A stretch of 64,000 nt of DNA from Peptostreptococcaceae bacterium (GTDB taxonomy: Bacteria > Bacillota > Clostridia > Peptostreptococcales > Acidaminobacteraceae): contig JAMOQG010000143.1 in the NCBI GenBank assembly GCA_027064135.1, positions 1 to 64,000 on the forward strand, read 5' to 3'. This document shows positions 1-8,736 of the stretch, piece by piece. The position numbers were made by a program, and so were the translations under genes. The notes below the pieces were generated by a model. The model saw only the letters and a program-made list of their open reading frames with translations. It had not been told where the DNA came from and ran no database searches. Position 1 is the stretch's first letter. Each line of letters starts with the position of its first letter.

Positions 1-16
1 ACTTTTGTAGCCTGAA

Positions 17-47
17 CACTACTAGTATATCAAGTGGTGATTTTTTT
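17..47 (+). terminator. Rho-independent terminator of a plus-strand gene left of the window
   Basis: A 7-bp stem (CACTACT paired with AGTGGTG, one G-T pair) with a 9-nt loop is followed by seven T residues. It points to a plus-strand transcript entering from the left edge. A reading frame that ends with TGA at 13-15 could be the last codons of that gene, but too little is present to identify it. Confidence 0.55.
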
Positions 48-65
48 GTATAACTTCCGTTTCCG

Positions 66-82
66 CACCCGCATAGCGGGTG
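66..82. repeat. GC-rich perfect hairpin
   Basis: CACCCGC and GCGGGTG pair perfectly around a 3-nt ATA loop, and a second GC-rich stretch with CGCTTCGCG follows at about 95-107. This composition is unlike the surrounding A+T-rich DNA. Such hairpins are common at the ends of IS200/IS605-type and other single-strand transposing elements, but no transposase is visible here, so the origin is open. Confidence 0.4.
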
Positions 83-131
83 GTTTTATGTTTCGCACGC
101 TTCGCGAACTCAACTGACTAAAGTCTATAAT

Positions 132-158
132 AAAAAACTACTAGAATAAATCTAGTAG
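132..158 (-). terminator. Terminator of the ftsEX-M23-S41 operon
   Basis: CTACTAGA (138-145) pairs perfectly with TCTAGTAG (151-158) across a 5-nt loop. On the minus strand the stem is followed by six T residues. It lies directly after the stop codon of the S41 protease gene and ends the division operon. Confidence 0.85.
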
Positions 159-165
159 CCTATTA

Positions 166-1368
166 TTAGTTTTCATTTAAAACTTCAATAGCTTTTTGAA
201 GTTGAATATCATCTTCATCAGTTGGATCTTCAATTTCATAGTATTCATCTGGCATCTCAATTACGATATTAGGTTCAATTCCAATGCCATGAATGCATTT
301 TCCATTCGGAGTAAAATACTGCGATGTAGTAAGTTTTATTCCACTTCCATCTTGTAATGGAATTACAGATTGAACAATTCCTTTACCAAATGTTGTTGTA
401 CCAATAATAGTTCCTGAATCTGTATCTTGTATTGCTGCAGTTAAAATTTCAGATGCTGATGCACTTCCTTCATTTACTAAAACAGTGATAGGTATATTAA
501 GTTTCTTATCATCTGAAGTATATTCTTCTTTATGACCCGCCCTATTTTCAGTATAAACAATCATTTGCTCATCAAGTAATCTATCAGCAATTTTAATAAC
601 TTCATATAAAGAACCACCAGGGTTATTTCTTAAATCAATTACTAATCCTTCAATATTTTGATCTAAAAGATTTTGCAAATTATTCTCAAACTCTTCAGAA
701 ACTTTACTATCAAACATTGTAATTCTTATATATCCATATTTATCATCCACAATTCTAGATTTAACTGACTTTAAAACTATAATCTCTCTAGTAATATTTA
801 CATCAAATGTTTCTTCATCTCTTTTTATTTTCAATTTAACTTCTGTATTTGGTTCACCCTTCATAATGTCAATTGCTTTATCAATCTCACTTGAGAAAAC
901 TCGTATTCCATTTGCTTCAATAATTTTATCTCCAGATTTTAATCCTGCTCTTTCACCAGGAGTATCTTCAATTGGCGATACTATTGTAATAAAATCACCT
1001 TTTGACGCGGTTACAATAATACCAATACCACCATAAGAACCATTTGATTGTTCATTAAACTCTTTAAACTCTTTTTGATTCATATAAACTGAATATGGAT
1101 CATCTAAACTATCAAACAAACCATACAAAACTCCATCCTCAATTACTTCATCTGAAATATCTTCATAAAAATTTTCGCTAATAAATTTTTCAAGTCTTTC
1201 TGCTTTTTCGTACTTTAATTCAATATGTTTTAAATTTTCATATGTTTCAATAGGAATTAAAATTTTACTGTCATATCTTATTTGAACTATATTTGTCACT
1301 GTAAAGGTTAAAAAACTAGTCAATGCTACGATTATTATTATTATAAAAAACAATTTTGATTTTTTCAT
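166..1368 (-). CDS. S41 family C-terminal processing protease (CtpA/CtpB-like)
   Basis: Serine endoprotease of the tail-specific/C-terminal processing family, acting outside the membrane. The 400-residue product has an N-terminal membrane anchor (about residues 7-27), a PDZ domain (about 110-185) and the S41 catalytic core. The expected dyad is visible: Ser304 in NEGSASASE, Lys329 in FGKG and Gln333, with the same 25- and 4-residue spacing as in CtpB. It is the last gene of an ftsE-ftsX-M23 hydrolase unit, 9 bp from its neighbour, so a role in processing or controlling a cell-wall hydrolase is plausible. In Bacillus, CtpB acts in sporulation signalling; whether this protein does so cannot be told. 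Start is ATG with GGGAG upstream. Confidence 0.93.
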   Translation of the reverse strand: MKKSKLFFIIIIIVALTSFLTFTVTNIVQIRYDSKILIPIETYENLKHIELKYEKAERLEKFISENFYEDISDEVIEDGVLYGLFDSLDDPYSVYMNQKEFKEFNEQSNGSYGGIGIIVTASKGDFITIVSPIEDTPGERAGLKSGDKIIEANGIRVFSSEIDKAIDIMKGEPNTEVKLKIKRDEETFDVNITREIIVLKSVKSRIVDDKYGYIRITMFDSKVSEEFENNLQNLLDQNIEGLVIDLRNNPGGSLYEVIKIADRLLDEQMIVYTENRAGHKEEYTSDDKKLNIPITVLVNEGSASASEILTAAIQDTDSGTIIGTTTFGKGIVQSVIPLQDGSGIKLTTSQYFTPNGKCIHGIGIEPNIVIEMPDEYYEIEDPTDEDDIQLQKAIEVLNEN

Positions 1369-1377
1369 ATATACTCC

Positions 1378-2496
1378 CTAATTTTTAAGATATTTTAACG
1401 GATCTACGTAATCACCGTTTATTCTTACTTCAAAATGAACATGTGGTCCTGTTGAAACTCCTGTATTACCGCTTTTAGCAACCGCATCTCCTCTTTGAAC
1501 ATTTTGTCCAACTTTAACATTTATTTTTGATAAATGCGCCGCTAAAGTTACATATCCGCCTCCATGATCAATCATAACCACTTTTCCATAACCACCAAGC
1601 CAATTTGCATATATTACCGTTCCTGTTTGAGCAGCAACTACAGTTGTACCTGATGAAGCAGATATATCAATTCCAGTATGAAGTTTTCTAGTGTGATATA
1701 CAGGATGAATTCTATAGCCAAATGGTGATGTTATTTTATAATGATTTGGAACAGGCCATCCCATTTGTCCTCCAACATATTGTGCTTTAGTTTTTAAATT
1801 TTTAATAATTTCTGTTACTTTATTTGCGTCTTCTTCTAACTTATCTTCCATTGCTTCTAATAATTTTGCATTGTTTTTCAATTCATTTTTTTTAGTCTCA
1901 AGTTTCTTTTCGTTTTCTTTTAAATAATTTTTATTTAATTCAACTTTTGTTTTTAAGTTTATTAATTCTATTTTATCTGTTTCTAATTTTTCTTTTATTG
2001 AGTTTATTTCGTCAATACTTCCTTTAACAATTTTAATTAAATCTTTATCATGCTTAACAATTTTTTTTACGATTTCTACTCTACTAAGCAAATCTTTAAA
2101 ATCTTTCGATCCTAAAAGAACTTCAACATATCCAACATTACCTGTTTTATACATAACTCTTAATCGTTTTGATAAAATTTCTTTCATATTTTCAAGCTTA
2201 GAATTTTTATCTGCTAATTCCATTTCAGCATTAGTAATTGAATCCTTAGTATTAATAATATTTGCATTTAAACTATATAGTTCTGTATCTAATTTTTTTA
2301 TATCACTCTCAATTGAATTAATTTTATCAAGCACTTCATATTGATCAGATTTATTTAATTTAATTTTAGAATCGACTTTCTTTAATTCATCTGAAATTTC
2401 TTTTAATTCTCTTTCTTTTACACCAATATCATTTATTGCCATTGCAAAATTAAACATAAATAATAAAGCTATAAATAAAGCAATTATTTTTTTCAT
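1378..2496 (-). CDS. Coiled-coil M23 peptidase, FtsEX-linked (EnvC/PcsB-like role)
   Basis: Secreted murein hydrolase or hydrolase activator. The 372-residue protein has a signal peptide (about 1-20), a long charged coiled coil (about 25-235) and a C-terminal LytM/M23 domain (about 250-370). Zinc ligands look intact: His273 and Asp277 in HTGID, His321, and HxH at 352-354, so it may be catalytically active, unlike E. coli EnvC. The coiled coil plus position directly after ftsX suggests that FtsEX controls it across the membrane, as for PcsB, CwlO and EnvC. That partnership is inferred from family precedent and gene order. Confidence 0.92.
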   Translation of the reverse strand: MKKIIALFIALLFMFNFAMAINDIGVKERELKEISDELKKVDSKIKLNKSDQYEVLDKINSIESDIKKLDTELYSLNANIINTKDSITNAEMELADKNSKLENMKEILSKRLRVMYKTGNVGYVEVLLGSKDFKDLLSRVEIVKKIVKHDKDLIKIVKGSIDEINSIKEKLETDKIELINLKTKVELNKNYLKENEKKLETKKNELKNNAKLLEAMEDKLEEDANKVTEIIKNLKTKAQYVGGQMGWPVPNHYKITSPFGYRIHPVYHTRKLHTGIDISASSGTTVVAAQTGTVIYANWLGGYGKVVMIDHGGGYVTLAAHLSKINVKVGQNVQRGDAVAKSGNTGVSTGPHVHFEVRINGDYVDPLKYLKN

Positions 2497-2503
2497 ATTT
2501 CAC

Positions 2504-3391
2504 CTACACATCTAAATGTTTTCTAATCGAAGTAATACTACCTAATGCTCCAATTCCACAACCAATTGTGATAAACAAAACCATTGAATCAGATAATACT
2601 TTATCCACACCTACAAGATAAACTGCTATTAAAGAATAAAAATCTGAAGTAAGAATTGTATATGTATAATTATATAAAACATACATAATACCAGTAGAAA
2701 TCATAGCTCCAACAAATCCTAAAATAGTACCTTCTAAAACAAAAGGCCATCTAATAAACCAATTTGTAGCTCCAACATATTTCATAATACTAATTTCTGT
2801 TCTTCTTGAATCAAGAGCTAATTTGATAGTATTATTAATAATAAATGTAGAAATAGCAATTAAAATAAGTATCAATATAAACCCAATTGTCTTAATATAT
2901 TCTGAAATAGATATAATTTTAGAAATGAAATCCTTATCATACCTAACTTCTTCTATTCCTTCAATTTCATTTATTTTTTTTACAACATAATCAGCAAATT
3001 CAATTTTTGTAAGAGTAATTACATATGAATTAGGTAAAGGGTTATCGGCGAAACCATCTAATAAATATCCATCTTTGCCCCACTGTTCCTTGTACTCTTC
3101 AAGAGCTCTATTTTTTTCTTTGTACTCAGATAATTTCACACCCTGTAAAGCACTAATTTCACTTCCTATGCTTTCTGTTTCGTTGAAATCAAGGCCATCT
3201 TCAAGATATACTTCAATACTTGTAAATTGATCTTTAGCTCCTTCTGAAACATTGTTTATATTTAGCACTAAAATAAAAATAGTTCCTAAAATAATCAAAG
3301 TAGCAACAACTGAAGTAATAGATGCAAAACTCATTAATCTATTTCTCCATAAATTCTTAAAAGTTTCTTTGAGGGTATAACTAACCTTCAT
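2504..3391 (-). CDS. ftsX: Cell division ABC transporter permease FtsX
   Basis: Integral membrane partner of FtsE. The protein has a short cytoplasmic N-terminus with the family motif FKNLWRNRLMS, a first membrane helix, an extracellular domain of about 120 residues, and three C-terminal helices. FtsX transmits ATP hydrolysis by FtsE to extracellular peptidoglycan hydrolases, and an M23 hydrolase follows directly. The ATG at 3391 is chosen because a run of Gs (GGGGGG) sits at the right distance; two upstream ATGs overlap that ribosome binding site. The start lies inside the end of ftsE (11-nt overlap), implying translational coupling. Confidence 0.95.
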   Translation of the reverse strand: MKVSYTLKETFKNLWRNRLMSFASITSVVATLIILGTIFILVLNINNVSEGAKDQFTSIEVYLEDGLDFNETESIGSEISALQGVKLSEYKEKNRALEEYKEQWGKDGYLLDGFADNPLPNSYVITLTKIEFADYVVKKINEIEGIEEVRYDKDFISKIISISEYIKTIGFILILILIAISTFIINNTIKLALDSRRTEISIMKYVGATNWFIRWPFVLEGTILGFVGAMISTGIMYVLYNYTYTILTSDFYSLIAVYLVGVDKVLSDSMVLFITIGCGIGALGSITSIRKHLDV

Positions 3392-4070
3392 ATCCATACC
3401 CCCCATTCATTTGATCTCTAATTATTTTTCCGTCATTAAGTTCAATAACTCTTTTTTTCATAATATCAACAACTTCTTTATCATGTGTTATCATTACAAC
3501 TGTAGTACCTCTTCTATTAATCTGTCTTAATATTTTCATAATTTCCCAAGATGTCTCTGGATCAAGATTACCTGTTGGTTCATCAGCAATCAAAACTTTA
3601 GGGTTATTTATTATTGCCCTTGCAATTGACACTCTTTGTTTTTCTCCACCAGAAAGTTGATGTGGTTTCATATTACTCTTGTCTAATAATCCAACAACAC
3701 CTAATACCATACTTACTTGTGATCTAATTTTTCTTTTCGAATATCCGCCAACAATTTCAAGTGTATAAGCCACATTCTCTGCAACAGTCATTTTAGGAAG
3801 TAATCTAAAATCTTGAAAAACTATCCCCAATTTTCTCCTTACATATGGAATTTTCCTTCTATGTAATTTTGTAATGTCATCACCATCTAAAAAAATTCTT
3901 CCTTGCGAAGGTTCAATTTCTTTTAATATCAATTTAACAAAAGTTGTTTTACCAGCACCACTTGATCCAATTAAAAAAACAAATTCACCTTTTTCAATAG
4001 AAATAGTATTATCTCTTAATCCGACAACTCCATTCTTATATCTTTTTGAAACTTGGTTAAATTTAATCAT
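3381..4070 (-). CDS. ftsE: Cell division ATP-binding protein FtsE
   Basis: ABC ATPase of 229 residues, the usual FtsE length. Walker A is GSSGAGKTT, the Q-loop region is QDFRLLPK, the signature is LSGGEKQR, Walker B is VLIADEPTGNLD and the switch His is in THDKE. It pairs with FtsX and is the first gene of the ftsE-ftsX-M23-S41 unit. The region upstream (4071-4191) holds only the facing terminator of the next gene and A+T-rich DNA where its promoter must lie. Confidence 0.97.
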   Translation of the reverse strand: MIKFNQVSKRYKNGVVGLRDNTISIEKGEFVFLIGSSGAGKTTFVKLILKEIEPSQGRIFLDGDDITKLHRRKIPYVRRKLGIVFQDFRLLPKMTVAENVAYTLEIVGGYSKRKIRSQVSMVLGVVGLLDKSNMKPHQLSGGEKQRVSIARAIINNPKVLIADEPTGNLDPETSWEIMKILRQINRRGTTVVMITHDKEVVDIMKKRVIELNDGKIIRDQMNGGYGYEG

Positions 4071-4160
4071 CTATATCTCCAATCATTTTTATAATTTATT
4101 AACATTACAATTATATCAGACTAACATAGTAAATTGAAGTATTTAAACATTTATTTTGTA

Positions 4161-4196
4161 CATAAAAAATCGAAAATTTCTTCTCGATTTTTTATG
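4161..4196 (-). terminator. Terminator overlapping the end of the papain-like gene
   Basis: A perfect 13-bp stem (4161-4173 with 4184-4196, arms CATAAAAAATCGA and TCGATTTTTTATG) with a 10-nt loop. The stop codon of the adjacent gene lies inside the stem. A/T runs at both ends would let it work in either direction. Confidence 0.7.
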
Positions 4197-4809
4197 CATT
4201 CCTAATTCTACTTATTAATTCTTTTGGATATTTTAATATTGTACTATTTTTTTTCTCAGTTGTAACATTCCATTGGAATTTCCTAAATTCATTTAATTCA
4301 CCACTACTAATTAAATCAATTTCTGGAATTTTTGTAAAATCCATCGGGCTTATTAAGCCTCTTTTTTTATCAAATTTATAAATATCTGCTTTTTCAAATA
4401 CTCTTGCTGCAAATTGAGAACAAAAATATGCATTACTTCTATCCAAAGAAATTCCTGCTTTTGCCGATAATAATCCAGCAAAATTATATCTAAATGCCTT
4501 CTTATTTTTTTCAAAATATTTAAGTTCTGCAACTAATTCAGAATATTGTTCCTGTGATATTTCCAATTTATATAGAGCATATTTTGCATTATCAAAACGT
4601 GTATAAACTCCATCTTTTACATTTTCTTGAACAAACCCTGCAATTATTGGATTCCACTCCATTATTCTACCAAAAGAATAAAAAGTCTTAAAAGTATCAT
4701 CTATTCCGATTGATATATGTGAATATTCTAAATCACTAAATCTTTTAATTAAACTACTTACAATCGATCCAGTATAACTCAATAATAAATATATATTTCT
4801 TTTTTCCAT
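4192..4809 (-). CDS. Permuted papain-like (YiiX/YaeF-type) protein
   Basis: 205-residue protein that looks like a circularly permuted NlpC/P60 (papain-like) fold. A His in YSHISIGID near residue 30 and a Cys in YFCSQFA near residue 129 are arranged as the His-then-Cys order of the permuted YiiX/YaeF families. No signal peptide or membrane helix is obvious. These families include amidases and acyl-hydrolases acting on peptides, lipids or protein conjugates; the substrate here is unknown. It stands alone with its own terminator, between ftsE and a Lon-like protease gene. Confidence 0.65.
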   Translation of the reverse strand: MEKRNIYLLLSYTGSIVSSLIKRFSDLEYSHISIGIDDTFKTFYSFGRIMEWNPIIAGFVQENVKDGVYTRFDNAKYALYKLEISQEQYSELVAELKYFEKNKKAFRYNFAGLLSAKAGISLDRSNAYFCSQFAARVFEKADIYKFDKKRGLISPMDFTKIPEIDLISSGELNEFRKFQWNVTTEKKNSTILKYPKELISRIRNA

Positions 4810-4881
4810 AATAACCCCACTTTAAAACATTTAACTTATTTATTATATAACTTTAAATGTTCTAAAACAAGACTTACTTTT

Positions 4882-7293
4882 TTAATTTTCATCTTCTTCA
4901 TTGTTTTTATCAAATTCACCAAGTATTATTAATCTTTTATTAACTAAGTAATTTATAGTTCCTTCAGGAAAATTACCATTTTTATCTTTTTTACCTGCCT
5001 TAACTCCTGTTAAAATTTCTATGCCCTCATCAATATGACTAATTGCATAAATTGAAAACTGCTTATTTTTCACTGCTTCAACAACTTCATCTTTAAGCAC
5101 AAGGTTTTTAACATTTTGTATTGGCATCATAACACCTTGTTTACCATTAAGTCCTTTTAATTTACAAATTTTATAAAATCCTTCAATTTTTTCATTTATT
5201 CCACCTATCGGTTGAATTTCACCACGTTGATTAACTGAGCCAGTAACTGCAATAGACTGATTTATTGGCTTTTCTGCTAAACTTGATAAAATTGCATAAA
5301 GTTCAGTACTTGAAGCACTATCGCCATCTATACCTCCATATAATTGTTCAAAAACAATACTTGCTGTAAAAGCTAAAGGCCTATCTTGTGCAAATTTATA
5401 TCCTAAATATCCTGATAATATTAATACACCTTTATCATGTACACTTCCAGAAGTTTTAACTTCTCTTTCAATATTTATAATTCCAGCTTTACCTTTATAA
5501 GTAGATACAGTGATTCTATTTGGTTTACCAAAACTATGTTGTCCTGTGCTAATTACTGCTAAACCGTTTATTTCACCAATTTTCTCTCCATCTACATCTA
5601 AAAGATAAGTTCCATCCTCAAAATATTCTAAAATTGCTTCTTCATATCTGTTGTCTCTTCTTTCTCTTCTTTCCAGAGTACTTTTTACATGCGTTCTATT
5701 TATAATATGCATATCTTCATTTGCTGCAAAATTATCTGCTTCAACAAGAATATCTGAAACTGTTTTTAATCTAGCTGAAAGCTTATTTTTATTAGCAACG
5801 ATTCTTGAACTATAATCAATAATTTCTTCAACGGCATTTTTATCTAGATGACGAAGACTATTATCTTTACAATATGATGAAATAAATTTTGCCATTTTAT
5901 ATACATTTTCATCATTTCTTAAATTTTCATTATCAAAATCAGCTCTAATTTTAAATAATTTTGCAAATTCTTCATCATAAGCTGATAAAACATTGTAAAT
6001 TCTTGGTGTTCCAACAATAATCACTTTTATATTCAACGGTATTGGCTCCGAAGTAATTGTAGATGCTGAAAAAACTGAATATGTAGGATCCATACTTTCA
6101 ATTGATATTTTTTCATCAAGAAGTGCCCTTTTTAAACCTTTCCATGCAAAAGGATTTGTTAAAATATCTTTAGCAAGTACAATTAAATACCCTCCATTCG
6201 CTCTATGCAAAGCTCCACATTTAATATGTCTAAAATCTGTTTTTCTTACTCCCATTTCAACAGAATATTCAATACTTCCCATTAAATTTTGATAAGTTGG
6301 ATTACTTTCAAATATTACTGGCGCTGAATTCAATCCTGAATTGTCCACTAAATAATTCAATTTATATCTATCGAAAAATCTTTCTTTATTTTTTGGTTTG
6401 AAAAGTCCTACTGTACTGTCTTCATTTTCAGTATCAGAATTTATAAATTCCTTAATATGATTTACAATATCATCTTCCAACAATTCAAGATAATTTAATA
6501 CAGATTTATTATTTTTATATTCATTTCTCATTTCAATGAAATAATAACTAACTATTTTTCTACCAATTGTTTTATTTAATTCAACAATTCTATCTCTATA
6601 ATCTTTTTCAATTTCTCTAATTTTATTAAATAAATCAGCCGTTTCTATTTGAAGTTTTTCAGAATTTTCTTTCATTTCATCATATTCTTCATCATTTAAA
6701 TTATTATATTCTTCTTCACTCATTGGTTCACCCTTTAAAAGCGGTAAACTTATTATACCTTTTTCAGACTGTTTAAATTCAAAATTATAAATTTTTCCAA
6801 TTTCATTTAATTCCTCTATTACTTTATCACTATCTTTTTTATGCCTAGAAAAAATTTGTTTCTTTGCATTTTCATATTCTCTACTTATAAATCTATTCTC
6901 TATCTCTTTTCTTAAAAATGAAATTGCTTGATATACTTTATCAATTAAAAGTTTTGCTTGGCCTGCTTCTGTGCTAATTGCAATTGTATTATGTGCATCA
7001 GCAAAATTATTTGCATATAAGTAATCATCTGGAATAGCTTCATTCATAGCAATTTTTTTAGCAAATTTCTTTACGAATGTCGTTCTACCAGTACCCCACT
7101 GCCCTGCAACATATAAATTAAATCCTTTCTTTTTTATTTCAAGTCCAACTTTTAATGCTTCTTTAGCTCTATCTTGATCGATAATATCGTCAAAATTTTC
7201 TAAAGTCTCTGTAGTTTCAAAATCAAATTTATCCAACGAACAACAATTTTTTAAATCTTCAACATCAACTCTTAATTCATCAATAGTTTTCAT
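4882..7293 (-). CDS. Lon-like ATP-dependent protease (AAA_32 plus S16 protease domain)
   Basis: About 803 residues. An N-terminal AAA+ region carries a Walker A-like loop GQWGTGRTT, with Arg where most ATPases have Lys, which is typical of this Lon-like subfamily (COG1067) rather than a lesion. A helical insert of about 200 residues follows. The C-terminal Lon protease domain has the Ser-Lys dyad motifs DGDSASSTE and GGINEKIEG. It differs from classical LonA by lacking the N-terminal Lon substrate domain. The ATG at 7293 is used because TTGGAGG provides the ribosome binding site; an in-frame TTG upstream overlaps it. It is monocistronic by appearance. Confidence 0.9.
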   Translation of the reverse strand: MKTIDELRVDVEDLKNCCSLDKFDFETTETLENFDDIIDQDRAKEALKVGLEIKKKGFNLYVAGQWGTGRTTFVKKFAKKIAMNEAIPDDYLYANNFADAHNTIAISTEAGQAKLLIDKVYQAISFLRKEIENRFISREYENAKKQIFSRHKKDSDKVIEELNEIGKIYNFEFKQSEKGIISLPLLKGEPMSEEEYNNLNDEEYDEMKENSEKLQIETADLFNKIREIEKDYRDRIVELNKTIGRKIVSYYFIEMRNEYKNNKSVLNYLELLEDDIVNHIKEFINSDTENEDSTVGLFKPKNKERFFDRYKLNYLVDNSGLNSAPVIFESNPTYQNLMGSIEYSVEMGVRKTDFRHIKCGALHRANGGYLIVLAKDILTNPFAWKGLKRALLDEKISIESMDPTYSVFSASTITSEPIPLNIKVIIVGTPRIYNVLSAYDEEFAKLFKIRADFDNENLRNDENVYKMAKFISSYCKDNSLRHLDKNAVEEIIDYSSRIVANKNKLSARLKTVSDILVEADNFAANEDMHIINRTHVKSTLERRERRDNRYEEAILEYFEDGTYLLDVDGEKIGEINGLAVISTGQHSFGKPNRITVSTYKGKAGIINIEREVKTSGSVHDKGVLILSGYLGYKFAQDRPLAFTASIVFEQLYGGIDGDSASSTELYAILSSLAEKPINQSIAVTGSVNQRGEIQPIGGINEKIEGFYKICKLKGLNGKQGVMMPIQNVKNLVLKDEVVEAVKNKQFSIYAISHIDEGIEILTGVKAGKKDKNGNFPEGTINYLVNKRLIILGEFDKNNEEDEN

Positions 7294-7387
7294 AATAGCC
7301 TCCAATAATATATTATAAAAATTTAATACCCAATGAAAACTTAAATATTCAATATTTTTTAAAAAACTTTTATTTTCCCAAAAAAAA

Positions 7388-7405
7388 ACTAGCCCTAAGG
7401 CTAGT
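7388..7405 (-). terminator. Terminator of the S1-domain protein gene
   Basis: ACTAGCC and GGCTAGT form a perfect 7-bp stem with a 4-nt loop, followed on the minus strand by eight T residues, immediately after the stop codon at 7410. Confidence 0.9.
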
Positions 7406-7409
7406 ATTG

Positions 7410-8561
7410 TTATTTTAAGTCAAGATTTGCAAATTTATCTTTGAAAATATCGCCTAAAGTAAGTTCTTCTTCATCAGCTTCCATTTCAAATGCAATTTCC
7501 TCTTCTGTATCTTTCATGCTCAAACCAATTCTTTCTAAGTCTTTTTTGATTTCTAATACTTTTACAGTAACTTTTTGTCCGACTTCAACTACTTCTGAAA
7601 CAGAATTAATATGATCTTCTGAAATTTGAGAAATATGAACAAGACCTTCAAGACCATCTGCAATTTCAACAAAAGCTCCAAAATCAGTTACACGTTTAAC
7701 AGTTCCTTCGATTATTTGGCCTTCTTGAATTTTCTCATTGATTTTTAACCAAGGATTATCATTAAAATTCTCAAGTTTTAATGAAATTCTTCCTTCTTTT
7801 TCATCAACTTTTAAAACTTCAACTTCTACTTTTTGGCCTTCTTTTAAAACTTCACTCGGATCATTAATTCTTTTATATGACATTTGAGAAATATGAATTA
7901 AACCATCAATTCCACCTAAATCTACAAAAGCACCAAATTTAGCTAATCTAGTAACAGTTCCTTCAACAACTTGTCCAACTGATAATTTTGCAAGTACCTC
8001 TGCTCTTTTAACAGCCATCTCTTCTTTTTCAATTGACTTTCTTGAACCAATAATTCTATTGTTTTTAAAATCTAATTCTTCGATTTTAATTTCTAATTCT
8101 TTACCAACATAAACTTTTAAATCTTCAATAAATCTTGTACTTATTAAAGATGCAGGAATAAATAATCTTACTCCTTTATAATCCGCTAATACTCCGCCTT
8201 TAACTTCTTTAACAACACTAACAGTTAATTTAGTCTTTTCGTTAAATGCAGCTTCAACTTCATTTTTTCCAACAATTTCGTCAGCTTTTACTTTAGATAA
8301 AACAACATATCCTTCTTCGCTATCTACATCTAAAACTAAAACATCAATTTGATCGCCTATTTTTAATACATTTAAAGGACTCTCATTTTTATTTGATAAC
8401 TCTTTTCTTTCCAATATTCCTTCAGATGAATAATTAATGTCAAGAATTGCTTCTTTATCGTCAACAGATAAAACTGTTCCTTCTACAACATCACCTTTTT
8501 TAATACTTGAAACTGAGTTCTCAACTTCATCCATGAAATCTTCCATTTTTTCTTCAGTCAT
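7410..8561 (-). CDS. S1 RNA-binding domain protein, ribosomal protein S1 homologue
   Basis: About 383 residues with four successive S1 (OB-fold) repeats; the third and fourth carry the clear motifs FGAFVDLGGIDGLIHISQMS and FGAFVEIADGLEGLVHISQI. Firmicute S1 homologues of this size (RpsA/YpfD type) bind RNA and assist translation, though they are shorter than the six-repeat E. coli S1. In many Clostridia the gene is fused or adjacent to ispH; here it stands alone. The ATG at 8561 has AGGTGG seven bases upstream; a further upstream TTG lacks a site. It has its own promoter and a leader hairpin. Confidence 0.9.
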   Translation of the reverse strand: MTEEKMEDFMDEVENSVSSIKKGDVVEGTVLSVDDKEAILDINYSSEGILERKELSNKNESPLNVLKIGDQIDVLVLDVDSEEGYVVLSKVKADEIVGKNEVEAAFNEKTKLTVSVVKEVKGGVLADYKGVRLFIPASLISTRFIEDLKVYVGKELEIKIEELDFKNNRIIGSRKSIEKEEMAVKRAEVLAKLSVGQVVEGTVTRLAKFGAFVDLGGIDGLIHISQMSYKRINDPSEVLKEGQKVEVEVLKVDEKEGRISLKLENFNDNPWLKINEKIQEGQIIEGTVKRVTDFGAFVEIADGLEGLVHISQISEDHINSVSEVVEVGQKVTVKVLEIKKDLERIGLSMKDTEEEIAFEMEADEEELTLGDIFKDKFANLDLK

Positions 8562-8595
8562 TTCAACACCACCTACGATTTCCAATTTTTTCTGA

Positions 8596-8617
8596 ATGCA
8601 AACGCAATCGCCTGCAT
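8596..8617 (-). promoter_or_regulatory. Hairpin in the 5' leader of the S1-protein mRNA
   Basis: On the minus strand ATGCAGGCG and CGTTTGCAT can form a 9-bp stem (two G-U pairs) with an ATTG loop, about 35 nt before the start codon and downstream of the promoter. S1 genes are often autoregulated through leader structure, so this is a candidate site; no direct evidence exists. Confidence 0.4.
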
Positions 8618-8634
8618 CTAATACAATCTATTAT

Positions 8635-8662
8635 ATTATACCACTAAAATTTTAATTTTCAA
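8635..8662 (-). promoter_or_regulatory. Sigma-A type promoter of the S1-protein gene
   Basis: On the minus strand TTGAAA (8657-8662) is separated by 16 bp from a perfect TATAAT (8635-8640). It would give a leader of about 65 nt. Confidence 0.65.
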
Positions 8663-8692
8663 TTTATTTTTAAATTTTTTTTAAAAATAAAA

Positions 8693-8718
8693 AAGTATAT
8701 GTAATTAAACATATACTT
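8693..8718 (-). terminator. Terminator of the ilv operon
   Basis: AAGTATATG and CATATACTT form a perfect 9-bp stem with an 8-nt loop, followed on the minus strand by T-rich sequence. It lies 19 bp after the ilvB stop codon. Confidence 0.8.
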
Positions 8719-8736
8719 CCGTTAAACATTAATTTT

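Noticed and set aside
4882-7293. Walker A Lys-to-Arg change as a loss-of-function mutation in the Lon-like protease
   Set aside because: GxxGxGR is normal for this Lon-like AAA subfamily, so it is not evidence of decay.
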